NCBI GenBank assembly: GCA_965530755.1
Contig: CBESNA010000001.1
Coordinates: 1 to 64,000 of the forward strand
Length of the DNA stretch: 64,000 nt
Direction of reading: 5' to 3'
Source of the DNA: SZUA-35 sp965530755
Lineage (GTDB): Bacteria > Actinomycetota > Acidimicrobiia > Acidimicrobiales > SZUA-35
The stretch's first letter is position 1, and every line of letters begins with the position of its first letter. The notes beneath the pieces are model-generated. The model was not told where the DNA came from and ran no database searches. It was given only the letters and a program-made list of their open reading frames with translations. This document shows positions 9,476-19,113 of this stretch, one piece after another. The translations under genes were made by a program, and so were the position numbers.

Positions 9476-10057
9476 CTAGTCAAGCCGCGTCGGCGGATGC
9501 GGTCCAGTGGCGACGCCCAGCAGCGACGCCGTGCCGTCTCCTTCGCGGTGATGCCGGATCTCCAAGGCACCGAAACGCTCGAGGAGTTCCCCCGGACGGG
9601 CTCGATAAGCGCCCGGCTCGGCCCCAACCTCGCTGAGGACAGCGACGGCCAACATCCCGCCGTCGGCGAGACGGTTCACGAGCTGCTCGTCGAGCCCGGG
9701 GGCCGAGAACAAGTGGCAAGTGATCAGGTCGACCGGAGGGCCAGGGGGCAGTCCACCGTCGAGGTCAGAACACACGAAATGCACTCGACCGCTCACCTCG
9801 TGCTCGTCGGCCAAGGTATTCGCGAGCCCGACGGCGACCGGCGAGACGTCGGTTCCCAGGACCTCGAATCCACGCTCGGCCAACCACACTGCACCCTCCC
9901 CTGCTCCGCAGGCGACGTCGAGTGCAGTTCCCTCCACCGGCAGGTCGTTCTCGAACGACCGGAACCCGGCGGGGCACCGGGCGACCGCCTTGTCGGCAAC
10001 ACCGTGTTCACCGTCGATGTAGCGGCGGTCCCATCGCTCGCGATCGGCGGCGGTCAT
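9476..10057 (-). CDS. Class I SAM-dependent methyltransferase
   Basis: The 193-aa protein has a Rossmann methyltransferase core: motif I as ALDVACGAGEGAVWLAERG (about 45-63), the acidic end of strand 2 as VLGTDVSP and motif IV as PVDLITCHLF. Short size and lack of accessory domains resemble TehB/thiopurine-type small-molecule methyltransferases, but the substrate is not evident. It starts 16 nt after the TetR stop codon, so the two are likely one transcript and the regulator may control it. Confidence 0.83.
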   Translation of the reverse strand: MTAADRERWDRRYIDGEHGVADKAVARCPAGFRSFENDLPVEGTALDVACGAGEGAVWLAERGFEVLGTDVSPVAVGLANTLADEHEVSGRVHFVCSDLDGGLPPGPPVDLITCHLFSAPGLDEQLVNRLADGGMLAVAVLSEVGAEPGAYRARPGELLERFGALEIRHHREGDGTASLLGVATGPHPPTRLD

Positions 10058-10073
10058 CGGCAGCCCAATCCGC

Positions 10074-10688
10074 TCACGGCAACCGGTAGTGCTGTCGGAT
10101 GCCGGCGATCAGGAGGTCCAGGCCGGCCTCGAACATGGCATCTCCGCTGATCTGTTCGATCTGTGCGAAGTAGTCGGACATCCCATCCGAAGCAGCTCCG
10201 ACGGGTTGGGGCGCCAAGGCGGTTCCAATCTCGTTCACTGCGTGGCCCATGGCGAACGACACGGCGAGATGGAGTGCCATGTGTGCCTCTTCGATCGAAA
10301 GACCCACTCCGACGAACCGCTCGTGGGCCCAGTGCAGCACCCGAACCGAGTTCTCAGACCTGACAGACCGAGACGCGAAGAGCTCCGGTGCCGACTCGTG
10401 TTCGAGAAGGACGGAGAGGAAGGCACGGAGACCTCGCCGAATGGCCTGCTCCCAATCGGCGGGGTCGACGCTGGTGGGGAGGTCGATCTCGCCGTACAAG
10501 TGATCGACGACCGCATCGAGTAGATCGTTCTTGTTCTCGATGTAGTGGTAGAGCGACATTGCCTCGACGCCGAGTTCGGCACCGAGCTTGCGCATCGAGA
10601 GACCGACGAGACCATTTGTGTCGATGAGTCCGAGAGCTACGGCGGCAATCCGCTCCCGGCTCAGCACGGGTCTCGACGTGTCCGACAT
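10074..10688 (-). CDS. TetR-family transcriptional regulator
   Basis: The 204-aa protein has an N-terminal helix-turn-helix domain (residues about 8-55; LSMRKLGAELGVEAMSLYHY is the DNA-reading part) and a C-terminal ligand-binding domain of the TetR_C type seen in tetracycline-repressor-like proteins. Its ATG is 10 nt after the MidA-like stop, and it is followed closely by the methyltransferase gene. The MidA stop codon is part of a TAGTCT hexamer located 6 nt before the start; it could be a promoter or chance. Ligand and target operator are unknown. Confidence 0.9.
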   Translation of the reverse strand: MSDTSRPVLSRERIAAVALGLIDTNGLVGLSMRKLGAELGVEAMSLYHYIENKNDLLDAVVDHLYGEIDLPTSVDPADWEQAIRRGLRAFLSVLLEHESAPELFASRSVRSENSVRVLHWAHERFVGVGLSIEEAHMALHLAVSFAMGHAVNEIGTALAPQPVGAASDGMSDYFAQIEQISGDAMFEAGLDLLIAGIRQHYRLP

Positions 10689-10697
10689 TGTCGCAGA

Positions 10698-11699
10698 CTA
10701 CTCGGGCCGCCCGACAGGCGAGCTGCCGAGCCACTCGAGGCAAAGGAATCCGCCGAGCCCTGACGGGTCGAGCAGGGCCTCGGCTTCCCGGACCCTGCTC
10801 CGCATGCGCAGGGCGGCGAGGTCGCCGATCCCAGCGTGCTCGCGCCAATAGGAGCGTCCCTCCTCGACGAGTTTCTCGATGCCGTGGTCACGAAGAAAGT
10901 CGGCCTGAAGTCGGTGACGGTCAGGTGTCGGCAGCTGGTCGACGGCGAGGTCTGTCGTGATGTCACGCTCCCCCGGGTCGGCGAAGGGGTCGTCGCCTCG
11001 CTCGTGCCGCCGGTACGTCCGCAACCAACCCCCGCGCTCGGCGAGCTCGGCGGTTGTCGCCACTCCGTAGTCGAACGCCACGACCCGAAGCGGCGAACCG
11101 GCGAGCAGGTCGTCGATCAGGCGTGTTGCTCGGTCGAGAACAGGAAACGGCTGGTCGAGCGGGATCTCGACAGAGACAGTGCCCCGACGCTCCCACCCTG
11201 CCGTCGGCCCGGCGTCACCATCGGACACCGTCATCACGTGGTCGCCATTTGCGGTTCGCAGGCCGACATCGAAGGGGACGTTGTCCAGCAGTTCGTTGGC
11301 GATGATCACGGCGCCGGAGACATCGGGCAGCTCACCTCCCGTCGCCCGGTCGACACCGATCAGCGACCATGCCTGGGCACACGCCGGCGACGCCAACTCG
11401 AGTGCCCGCAGCAGCCCGCCGGGTCCACTGCCGAGATCGATCACCGGGAAACGAGACGGCCGACCTGCGTCACTCCACCAACGGTCGATGGCTCGAGCCA
11501 GGACGGCTCCGAACAATGGCCCGGCTTCGGGACTGGTGATGAAGTCGCCCCCGCGACCACCGGCCATGCCTCGGCCGGAGGAATAGAAACCGACCTCGCT
11601 GTCGTAGAGACAGCGCTCCATGTAGTCGCTGAACAGCACGGAGGGGAACCTATCGGCCCCCTGGGGATGGGCCGTTCGGCCATATTCGTACAGCCGCAT
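10698..11699 (-). CDS. MidA/NDUFAF7-type SAM-dependent methyltransferase
   Basis: The 333-aa protein opens with the family hallmark SDYMERCLYDSEVGFYS (about 24). Next come a glycine-rich SAM loop (DLGSGPGGLLRALE, near 95) and the ANELLDNVPFD motif that corresponds to ANE-x-x-D-x-x-P in NDUFAF7/MidA. In mitochondria this family methylates an arginine of the 49-kDa complex I subunit (the NuoD homolog) during assembly. Here the gene lies 2 kb from one complex I operon, with a second in the same window, so a complex I assembly role is a good inference. It is divergent from the GGDEF gene with a 45-bp gap. Confidence 0.85.
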   Translation of the reverse strand: MRLYEYGRTAHPQGADRFPSVLFSDYMERCLYDSEVGFYSSGRGMAGGRGGDFITSPEAGPLFGAVLARAIDRWWSDAGRPSRFPVIDLGSGPGGLLRALELASPACAQAWSLIGVDRATGGELPDVSGAVIIANELLDNVPFDVGLRTANGDHVMTVSDGDAGPTAGWERRGTVSVEIPLDQPFPVLDRATRLIDDLLAGSPLRVVAFDYGVATTAELAERGGWLRTYRRHERGDDPFADPGERDITTDLAVDQLPTPDRHRLQADFLRDHGIEKLVEEGRSYWREHAGIGDLAALRMRSRVREAEALLDPSGLGGFLCLEWLGSSPVGRPE

Positions 11700-11744
11700 C
11701 TACCCAGAAGTCAAGGCAGAGCCGTAGCTGCCGTTCTCTATCGT

Positions 11745-13763
11745 GTGGGAACCAACCTTTCAAGAACCAGGCGCGCTGCGGTGGCGACCGCGACCGCGCT
11801 CTTCTTGACGACGTTCGTCATGCTCTCGGGTGTCGGCGCTCAAGGCGACCAGCCCGCAGACGACACGTACGTCGACGACGCCATGTTCTACGACGAGGTC
11901 TGCGATCCGGCATTTCACCCGAACTGGGAGTCCGACCCGTATTGCAACCCGGCTCTCTACGACGATCCGACGTTTGCAGACGACCCGACGTCGCCATCGG
12001 TGTTGGCCCTCACCACTGGTCGAAGCGCTTCGATCCTCACCGACCGAGGCGGCGTCGACACCGATATCGACCTCGCCGACCTCGCCTTCGACGACGCCGT
12101 TCGGGTCGGCGCCGCCCGGATGCTGCTCGCCATCGACGCTCTCGCCGAGCTCGGTGCCTTCGAACGATCCGACCCGCCGGGCGGGGCAACGCTGGTGCGA
12201 GACATTCGGGACACGATCCCGGCCGCCGGCCTCACAGACGACGGCTACATCGAGGAACTCCGACGCTTCAACGACGACTTCGGACCGTTCCTCCTCCAGT
12301 TGCTGGACTCTGGCGCCGTCGTGAGCGACGACCTCTGGATCGCCGCCGACGACCTCGGCATGGTGGCCCTCGCATTCGACGGGGTCGAAGCGGGCGCCAC
12401 GGCTATTCTTCCGCCCGGCCCGTGGATCGTCGGAGTCGGAGATCTCCTGGTTCGGGGAGGCGCCACCGGGCCGCCATTGAGCCTTGCCGCCGACGCCGAG
12501 GCGATTCGCTCGATGCTGCAAGACCTCGCCGTCGATGAGGTCACTCCGTCCACCGTTGCCCCGACGCCTTCCGTGCCTACACCGGCGACCGCAGCCCTCC
12601 CCGACCCGGATCCCGCCGTCGCTGACTCGGCCGGATCCTTCCCCTACCTCTGGGCAGCACTGGCCGTTCTCGCCGCAATCGTCGGCGTCGGCGTCGCTGC
12701 CGCCACGAGCCGGCGGTCCGTTGAAGCCGGCGACGACGCAACAGCGCCGACTCGGACCTCGGCCACCGATCCTGAGCCGCCGTCCCACTCCGAAGAGAGC
12801 GATCGGCCGGCTCGCCAGGAGGCGCCGTCGGTGGCCGACCTTCTCGATGCAAGCCGACGTATGACATCTGCGCTCGATGCGACGTCGATCGCGACCATTG
12901 CCTTGTCAGAGGCGTTGCGGCTTGCCGATGCCGAGGGCGGAATCATCGTTCGCCGAACCGACGACGGGCCCGATCCGATCAGCTGCGAACCTCCCATGTT
13001 GTTCAACTACGACCACGTCGCCGATGGATGCCTCCCGCGCATCATGGATACCGGCCGATCGATCACCTCCATCGCCCAGCACGAACCGCTGTTGGTCGAG
13101 GTCCCAATGGCCATGGCTGCCGTGCCGATCGTCGCTGCCGGGACCGTGACCGGAGCCATCCTCGTCGTCCGGGTGTCGGCCAGACCGTTCAGCCGCGATG
13201 AACTCGATGCCCTCGAGATGCTCGCTCCCCTGGCCGGCTCGGCATTCGCCGCGGCCGACACGCACGAGTCGGCAACCGAGTTGCGCGACGTCGAACCTCT
13301 GACCGGTCTGCAGAACCGCCGACGCCTCGACCGTGATCTGGCCGCCATCTCGCCAGACGACCAGGTCGCCTACGTGATGGTCGACATCGACCACTTCAAG
13401 AACTTCAACGACACCAATGGGCACGCCGCCGGTGATGACGCCCTGCGGCGAGTCTCGGAGCTATTGGCGGCGTCGGTTCGCCCAATGGATCTCGTCTACC
13501 GGTACGGCGGCGAGGAGTTCTGTGTGCTCCTTCCCGGAGCTACTGCAGAGGCGGCCCTTGTCGTGGCAGAACGAGCGCGAGCCGCTGTCGAGAGCGCCGT
13601 CATCCCAGGGATGGAGAACCAGCCAGAAGGCCGGGTCACGATCTCGGTCGGCGTGAGCGATTCGGCGTGGGGTTCACCGGCTGACTTAGTCGAGCGGGCC
13701 GACGCTGCGCTCTACGAGGCGAAGCGAAGCGGCCGCAACCGCGTCAACCTCCACCAGCCCTGA
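11745..13763 (+). CDS. Membrane sensor diguanylate cyclase (GAF-GGDEF)
   Basis: The GTG at 11745 gives 672 aa. An N-terminal signal anchor (about 10-32) is followed by an extracytoplasmic region of about 260 residues, very rich in Asp and Pro, with two cysteines near its start (EVCDPAF, DPYCNP) and no recognised fold. A second membrane helix (about 298-322) leads to a cytoplasmic GAF-like domain (370-500) and a GGDEF domain. The active loop is YGGEEF at about 587, so cyclase activity is expected. No RxxD inhibitory site was seen. It is convergent with nuoN1, with 6 bp between stops. Confidence 0.85.
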   Translation: MGTNLSRTRRAAVATATALFLTTFVMLSGVGAQGDQPADDTYVDDAMFYDEVCDPAFHPNWESDPYCNPALYDDPTFADDPTSPSVLALTTGRSASILTDRGGVDTDIDLADLAFDDAVRVGAARMLLAIDALAELGAFERSDPPGGATLVRDIRDTIPAAGLTDDGYIEELRRFNDDFGPFLLQLLDSGAVVSDDLWIAADDLGMVALAFDGVEAGATAILPPGPWIVGVGDLLVRGGATGPPLSLAADAEAIRSMLQDLAVDEVTPSTVAPTPSVPTPATAALPDPDPAVADSAGSFPYLWAALAVLAAIVGVGVAAATSRRSVEAGDDATAPTRTSATDPEPPSHSEESDRPARQEAPSVADLLDASRRMTSALDATSIATIALSEALRLADAEGGIIVRRTDDGPDPISCEPPMLFNYDHVADGCLPRIMDTGRSITSIAQHEPLLVEVPMAMAAVPIVAAGTVTGAILVVRVSARPFSRDELDALEMLAPLAGSAFAAADTHESATELRDVEPLTGLQNRRRLDRDLAAISPDDQVAYVMVDIDHFKNFNDTNGHAAGDDALRRVSELLAASVRPMDLVYRYGGEEFCVLLPGATAEAALVVAERARAAVESAVIPGMENQPEGRVTISVGVSDSAWGSPADLVERADAALYEAKRSGRNRVNLHQP

Positions 13764-13769
13764 CCAGTC

Positions 13770-15296
13770 CTACGACAGACTGAAGTTGGTCATATTCGAG
13801 ATCTCGCCGAGCAGCACCGAACCGGACAACAGGGTGAAGATCACGGTCAGGGCCAGTGCAGCCTGGAGGGTCGGTGTCATGGGGATCGGCGACTCGTCGC
13901 CGTCCGGCACCGGCATGAACCACATCTGCTTGGCGATCGCGAGGTAGTAGTAGGCCGCGATCACCGAGTTCACAGCGGCCACCAGGGCCAAGGCGATACC
14001 CCAGGAGTTGCCACCATCGGTGAGCACACGGAAGATCTCGAATTTGGCCCACCAGCCTCCGACCGGAGGAATGCCCGCCAAGCTGAAGAGGAACGCCGTC
14101 ATCACTGCGGTGAGTCCCGGCGCGTAGTTGAACAGGCCGCCGTAGCTCGAGATCTCACCGGAGCGGGTCTTGCGGGCCACCGAGATCACGACGGCGAAAG
14201 CGCCGAGATTCATCGCGGCGTAGATCACGAGGTATGTGACGATCGCGGAGGTCGCCTGCTCCGGTCGATCGCCGAACACAGCGAGCGGGGCCAGCATGTA
14301 GCCGGCCTGGGCGATGCCGGAGTAGGCCAACATCCTGACGATGTTGGTCTGACGCAGGGCGATCAGGTTGCCAACCGTCATGGTCAGTGCACTGAGCACC
14401 CAGAGCAGTGGCTCGACGACATCGGCCCGACCGGGGAAGGCGTAGATCACGACGCTGACCAGCGCCACGAAACCTGCGGCCTTCGATGCGACGGCGAGGA
14501 ACGCGGTGAGCGGAGTCGGGGCGCCCTCGTAGGTATCGGGTGCCCAGGTGTGAAACGGGACGGCCGAGACCTTGAAACCGAACCCGATGATCGTGAACAC
14601 CACGGCGAGGGTGACGGCTGGCGCGCTTTCACCACCGGCGATCGCATCCCCGATGTCGGTGAGCTTCGTGCTGCCGGTCAGGCCGTAGAGCAGGGACATC
14701 CCGTAGAGCATGATTCCCGAGGCGAACACACCCATCAGCATGAACTTGAGGCCGGCCTCGTTCGACTTGAGGTCTCGCTTGCGCCAGGCGGCCATGAGGT
14801 ACGCCGGGATGGAGACGAGCTCGATCGCAACGAAGATCGAGATGAGATCGCGGGCGGAGGTCATCACCAGCATGCCGACGATCGACGCCGAGATCAGTTG
14901 GTAGAACTCGCTGTCGTAGTAGTCACCCTCGAGCATGTAGTTCGACGAGAGCAGTACCACTACGTAGCCGGTGAGCAGGAACATCGCCTTCAGCACGAGG
15001 GCGTATTCGTCCACCACCCAGGCACCGTCGAACATGACCCGCGGCAGCTGGTCGCCGTCGTTCCAAAGCGTGATGACGGGGATGAGCGCGATCAGGAACG
15101 TGAAGCTGGTGAGCGTCGGGATCAGTCGTCTGACTCGTTCGAGTCCGAGCAGGTCGACAACGGTGACGATCGCCCCGGTCAACAGCAAGAGCAGCTCGGG
15201 CGCAACCGCATGCCAATCGATGGCGGGTCGGTCGAACGGAACGACCTCGACCTGAGCCAGAGAGGCGATGATGTGAGCCGTGATGGCAGCGAACAT
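13770..15296 (-). CDS. nuoN: NADH-quinone oxidoreductase subunit N, 11-subunit complex (nuo1)
   Basis: The 508-aa antiporter-like subunit is one of three that pump protons in the membrane arm. About 14 hydrophobic helices are visible. The conserved segment PFHTWAPDTYEGAPTP (about 240) marks the broken helix, and a lysine-bearing ASKAAGF follows. It is the last gene of the operon, 3 nt after nuoM. A second NuoN is encoded at 30.6 kb and is clearly diverged, so this is not a recent copy. Confidence 0.95.
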   Translation of the reverse strand: MFAAITAHIIASLAQVEVVPFDRPAIDWHAVAPELLLLLTGAIVTVVDLLGLERVRRLIPTLTSFTFLIALIPVITLWNDGDQLPRVMFDGAWVVDEYALVLKAMFLLTGYVVVLLSSNYMLEGDYYDSEFYQLISASIVGMLVMTSARDLISIFVAIELVSIPAYLMAAWRKRDLKSNEAGLKFMLMGVFASGIMLYGMSLLYGLTGSTKLTDIGDAIAGGESAPAVTLAVVFTIIGFGFKVSAVPFHTWAPDTYEGAPTPLTAFLAVASKAAGFVALVSVVIYAFPGRADVVEPLLWVLSALTMTVGNLIALRQTNIVRMLAYSGIAQAGYMLAPLAVFGDRPEQATSAIVTYLVIYAAMNLGAFAVVISVARKTRSGEISSYGGLFNYAPGLTAVMTAFLFSLAGIPPVGGWWAKFEIFRVLTDGGNSWGIALALVAAVNSVIAAYYYLAIAKQMWFMPVPDGDESPIPMTPTLQAALALTVIFTLLSGSVLLGEISNMTNFSLS

Positions 15297-15299
15297 TGG

Positions 15300-16853
15300 T
15301 TACTTTCCGAGAGCGGCGACGACGTCGGAGACTGCCGTGAGTGGACCGTCCATGACGTTGAACATCAGGCCGGGCACGAAGCCGAAGAGGACGATCAGCG
15401 CGAGCATCGGGGCCCACGCGACCCACTCGAAACTGGTCATGTCGTGGATGTTGGGATCGTCGGCGAACTCTTCGGACGGTTCGCCGAAGGCAGTGCGCTG
15501 GAGCAGCCACAACAGGTAGGCGGCGGCGAGGACAGTGCCGAGAGCTGCGACCACCATGTAGAACCGGAACAGATTCACGTTGAGCCCCGGGGCCGGGCTG
15601 TAGGCGGCGAGGATGGCCGGGAATTCACCCCAGAAACCGGCGAGGCCCGGAAGGCCGAGCGAGGCCATCGTGGTGAAGCCCAAGATCCAGCCCATGCGTG
15701 GAGCCTGGATCAGCAGACCGCCGAGACGTTTGATCTCGAGGGTGTGGTAGCGCTCCTTCACCGAGCCGGCGATGAAGAACAACAAGCCGGTGATGAGGCC
15801 GTGCGCCACCATGCCAAACACTGCGGCCTGGAGACCGAACGTGGTCAGCGTGGCGATGCCGAGCATCACGTACCCCATGTGGGCAACGGACGAGAAGGCG
15901 ATCAATCGCTTCATGTCGGTTTGTGCCAGGCAACCGAGAGCGCCGTAAATGATGCCGATGACAGCAAGGCCACCGATGATCGGGGCCCACTCGACAGCCG
16001 CCTCGGGAAGGATCGGGATGGCGATACGAATGAAGCCGTAGGTGCCGAGCTTCAGCAGAACCGCAGCCAGGATCACCGAGCCCTGCGTGGGCGCCTGGGT
16101 GTGTGCGTCCGGCAGCCACGTGTGGAACGGGAACATGGGCACCTTGATGCCGAACCCGAGGAACATGCCTCCGAAGATCAACCACTGGGCCCGGGACGAG
16201 ATGTCGCGACTGGCGACCTGCTCTGCCAATTGAGCCATGTCGAAGGTCGAGGATCCGGTGAGCCAGTAGAGCGCGAGGAAGCTGACGAGCATCAGCGCAG
16301 AACCGAACAACGTGTAGAGGAAGAACTTGATCGACGCATAGAGGCGATCGGGTCCGCCCCAGACACCGATCATGAAGTACATCGGGAGCAACACGACCTC
16401 GAAGAAGACGAAGAAGAGGATGAGGTCGCGGGCGACGAACGATCCGAGCATGCCGGTGTGGAGCACCATGATCAGCATCAGGAACGCCTTCGGATTTCCG
16501 GGCTCCGGGATGTGATCCCAGCTGTAGATGATCACCAGCGGGACGACCAACAGTGTCAAAGCGATGAGCGGCAACGAGATGCCGTCGAGCGCTACGTGGT
16601 AGCGAATGTTGACGACCTCGATCCACGACTGGTTGATCGTGAGCTTCGGGGCCTGACCGGTGTCGTAGTCGAAATTGTCCGGCAGCATCAGCAACACGCC
16701 CACCACGGCGGAGGCGAGGCTGAAGCCGAGGGCAAGCAGCTTTTGTGCTTCCTCCATGGCTGCCGGCACGAGCATCATGATGGCCACCCCGACGAGGGGG
16801 AGGAACACCATCAGGCTGAGCCCGTTTTCTTGGAGGAATGTGAGGTCTTCCAC
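15300..16853 (-). CDS. nuoM: NADH-quinone oxidoreductase subunit M (nuo1)
   Basis: I place the start at the GTG at 16853 (517 aa, VEDLTFLQENG), because it lies 13 nt after the nuoL stop; the longer reading from 16910 would overlap nuoL with an atypical N-terminus. Proton-channel landmarks are PFHTWLPDAHTQAPT (about 236) and SVAHMGYVMLGI. The charged helix glutamate of NuoM is in the FFEVVLLPMYFMIG segment. The subunit is the middle antiporter-like module between NuoL and NuoN. Confidence 0.93.
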   Translation of the reverse strand: MEDLTFLQENGLSLMVFLPLVGVAIMMLVPAAMEEAQKLLALGFSLASAVVGVLLMLPDNFDYDTGQAPKLTINQSWIEVVNIRYHVALDGISLPLIALTLLVVPLVIIYSWDHIPEPGNPKAFLMLIMVLHTGMLGSFVARDLILFFVFFEVVLLPMYFMIGVWGGPDRLYASIKFFLYTLFGSALMLVSFLALYWLTGSSTFDMAQLAEQVASRDISSRAQWLIFGGMFLGFGIKVPMFPFHTWLPDAHTQAPTQGSVILAAVLLKLGTYGFIRIAIPILPEAAVEWAPIIGGLAVIGIIYGALGCLAQTDMKRLIAFSSVAHMGYVMLGIATLTTFGLQAAVFGMVAHGLITGLLFFIAGSVKERYHTLEIKRLGGLLIQAPRMGWILGFTTMASLGLPGLAGFWGEFPAILAAYSPAPGLNVNLFRFYMVVAALGTVLAAAYLLWLLQRTAFGEPSEEFADDPNIHDMTSFEWVAWAPMLALIVLFGFVPGLMFNVMDGPLTAVSDVVAALGK

Positions 16854-16866
16854 AGTTATCGCTTTC

Positions 16867-19110
16867 TCATACGGCGACGATGAACACGGCGGCCAACACT
16901 GCGGCCGCACCGAACATCAGGCTTGCGTACTGACGAACTCGGCCGGACTGGACGTGGCGAAGAACTCCGCCGGAGGCCAATGCGGTGAGACCAGAACCAT
17001 TGACGGTGCCGTCGATGGCGCCCTGGTCGATGAACCGGTAGACGAAGCGGCCGGCGATGACCGCCCCCTTCCCGGTGTAATTGATGACGTTGTCGATGAC
17101 GTTCTGGTTGACCCAGTAAGCAGCCCGAGCCATCCAGCCCTTGGTGCTCTCGGCGACAACGCCTTCGTAGAAGTGGTCGAGGTAGTACTTTTCCACGAGC
17201 AGCGTGTGGAAGCCCCGGGCGTAGCGGTTGTTGTCACGCAGACCGCCGGTGACCTCGGTTGCCCGCGGATTCTTGGCGAAGAGCTTCGAGTAGTAGGTGT
17301 AGGTGACGAAAATCGCGAACAAGCCGATCACCGTCGCAAGGATGGCCATGGCAACGCTTGGTTCACCGTGGCTGATCACCGGGAAGACATTTCCGCCGCC
17401 CGGTTCGATCCAGCGCTCGAGGGTGAGTCCGATGCGGTCGCCGATGACCGGGAAGCCCTTCGGGATGTTCAAGAATCCGACGACGACGGCCAGGCCGGCA
17501 AGGACCTGAAGCGGGATCATCATACGGGGGCCCGGATCGTGCGGGTGATCGTGTCCGCGATACTCGCCGAAGAAGATGAGCATGATCGCCCGGGTCATGT
17601 AGGCGGCGGTGAGGGCCGCACCGATGAGGGCCATGATCAGCGGAATCGTGTAGTCGCCGTTGCCGCTGGTCCCGACGAGGATCTCGTCCTTCGACCAGAA
17701 GCCGGCCAGCGGGAAGATGCCGATGAGGGCACCGCTCGCGATCATGAAGATCACGAACGTCTTCGGCATCAGCTTGCGCAAGCCGCCCATCTCAGCCTTC
17801 ATGTCGAAGCTGTGATGGCAGGCGTGGCTGAGTGCACCAGCACCGAGGAACAGACAGGCCTTGAAGATCGCGTGCGTGAAGAGGTGGAACATGCCGGCGG
17901 TCCAGGCGCCGACACCAAGAGCCAAGACCATGTAGCCGAGCTGACTGACCGTTGAATAGGCGAGCACCTTCTTGATGTCGTTCTGCACGAAGGCGAGCAG
18001 GCCACCGCCAACCACGGTGATCCCGCCGATGATGGCCATCGCGTTGACCGAACTCCCCGGTATGGCGAGGCCTTCCCAGAACACTGGATAGAGACGGCCG
18101 ATCATGTAGACACCGGCGACGACCATCGTTGCGGCATGGATGAGCGCCGAGACCGGCGTCGGGCCGGCCATCGCATCTGGCAGCCAGGTGTGGAGGACGA
18201 ACTGACCGGACTTGGACATCACGGCTGCCATCAAACAAAGAGCGGCGACGGTGAGCGTGCCACTCCCGATGTCGCCGACGACGGCAGCGTGGTTGATGGT
18301 GCGAATGTCGAAGCTGTTGCCGGCGGCGAAGAAGAGAATTGAGACACCAATGAGCAGCCCGATGTCGCCGACCCGGTTCGTGAGGAATGCCTTGAGGGCG
18401 GCATCGGAGTTCGGTTTCTCTTCCCACCAGTGGCCGATCAGTGCAAACGAACAGACGCCCACGAGCTCCCAGCCGACGATCATCTGGAGGGTGCTGGCGC
18501 TCAGGACGAAGAAGAGCATCGAGGCGGTGAACAGCGACAGGAAAGCGAAGTAGTGGACGTATCGTCGATCGCCGCCGACATAGTCGGTCGAGAAGATGTG
18601 CACCAGCATCGAGATGAAGGTCACCACGACGAGCAGGAGGACAGACTGGCCGTCGACCAAGGTGCCGATCGAGATGGGCTTCTCCGAGGCGCGGTCGTCG
18701 CAGTCGGTGTTCTGAGCATCAGAGCTGTCGAACCAGCACCAGCTGTTGACCACGGCCTCGGGCTTGGCCTCGACTTCTGCTCCCGCTTCGGCGAAGGCCG
18801 CCTCTTGTACACCGACCAGATCGTCGCCGCTGGCGAATTCGGTGATCAACACCGCTTCTTCCTCGCCGTGGTCTTCCTCTATGTAGCTGTCGCTGGCGTT
18901 GACCCACGCAGCAGCGGTGAGAATCGACAGCAGGAACGACGCAACGACGGCGGTCAGCCCGATGAAGTGGACGTGTTTCCCCAGCCGCTTGCCGACGAAC
19001 AGGGTCAGCACGAAGGAGGCAGCCATGATCGCGGGGATCAGACCGGCCCAGTCGAAGAACCAGCTACTGACCTCGAAGGTCGGCGCGGCCGCGGCGGCGA
19101 GAAGATGCAT
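16867..19110 (-). CDS. nuoL: NADH-quinone oxidoreductase subunit L with a polar N-terminal insertion (nuo1)
   Basis: The 747-aa distal antiporter-like subunit has the canonical TWLPDAMAGPTPVSALIH motif, the CSFALIGHWWEEKP segment and the KCACLFLGAG-type helix (here KACLFLGAGALSHACHH). It ends with the long lateral helix region. Odd feature: between helices 2 and 3 (residues about 72-150) there is a very acidic insertion with repeated Glu, the pair WCWF and TDCDD; most NuoL proteins have a short loop there. This loop would lie outside the membrane and its two cysteines could form a disulfide. Confidence 0.94.
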   Translation of the reverse strand: MHLLAAAAAPTFEVSSWFFDWAGLIPAIMAASFVLTLFVGKRLGKHVHFIGLTAVVASFLLSILTAAAWVNASDSYIEEDHGEEEAVLITEFASGDDLVGVQEAAFAEAGAEVEAKPEAVVNSWCWFDSSDAQNTDCDDRASEKPISIGTLVDGQSVLLLVVVTFISMLVHIFSTDYVGGDRRYVHYFAFLSLFTASMLFFVLSASTLQMIVGWELVGVCSFALIGHWWEEKPNSDAALKAFLTNRVGDIGLLIGVSILFFAAGNSFDIRTINHAAVVGDIGSGTLTVAALCLMAAVMSKSGQFVLHTWLPDAMAGPTPVSALIHAATMVVAGVYMIGRLYPVFWEGLAIPGSSVNAMAIIGGITVVGGGLLAFVQNDIKKVLAYSTVSQLGYMVLALGVGAWTAGMFHLFTHAIFKACLFLGAGALSHACHHSFDMKAEMGGLRKLMPKTFVIFMIASGALIGIFPLAGFWSKDEILVGTSGNGDYTIPLIMALIGAALTAAYMTRAIMLIFFGEYRGHDHPHDPGPRMMIPLQVLAGLAVVVGFLNIPKGFPVIGDRIGLTLERWIEPGGGNVFPVISHGEPSVAMAILATVIGLFAIFVTYTYYSKLFAKNPRATEVTGGLRDNNRYARGFHTLLVEKYYLDHFYEGVVAESTKGWMARAAYWVNQNVIDNVINYTGKGAVIAGRFVYRFIDQGAIDGTVNGSGLTALASGGVLRHVQSGRVRQYASLMFGAAAVLAAVFIVAV

Positions 19111-19113
19111 GGA

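Noticed and set aside
10836..11744. Upstream extension of the GGDEF frame through the MidA-like gene
   Set aside because: It would overlap the divergent methyltransferase completely. A signal anchor begins just after the GTG at 11745.
14550..16883. Open frame of 777 codons on the plus strand, opposite nuoN1 and nuoM1
   Set aside because: Its product is a low-complexity run of Asp, Glu, His, Arg and Gly, the usual antisense image of a GC-rich membrane-protein gene. The minus strand codes for clear Nuo subunits.
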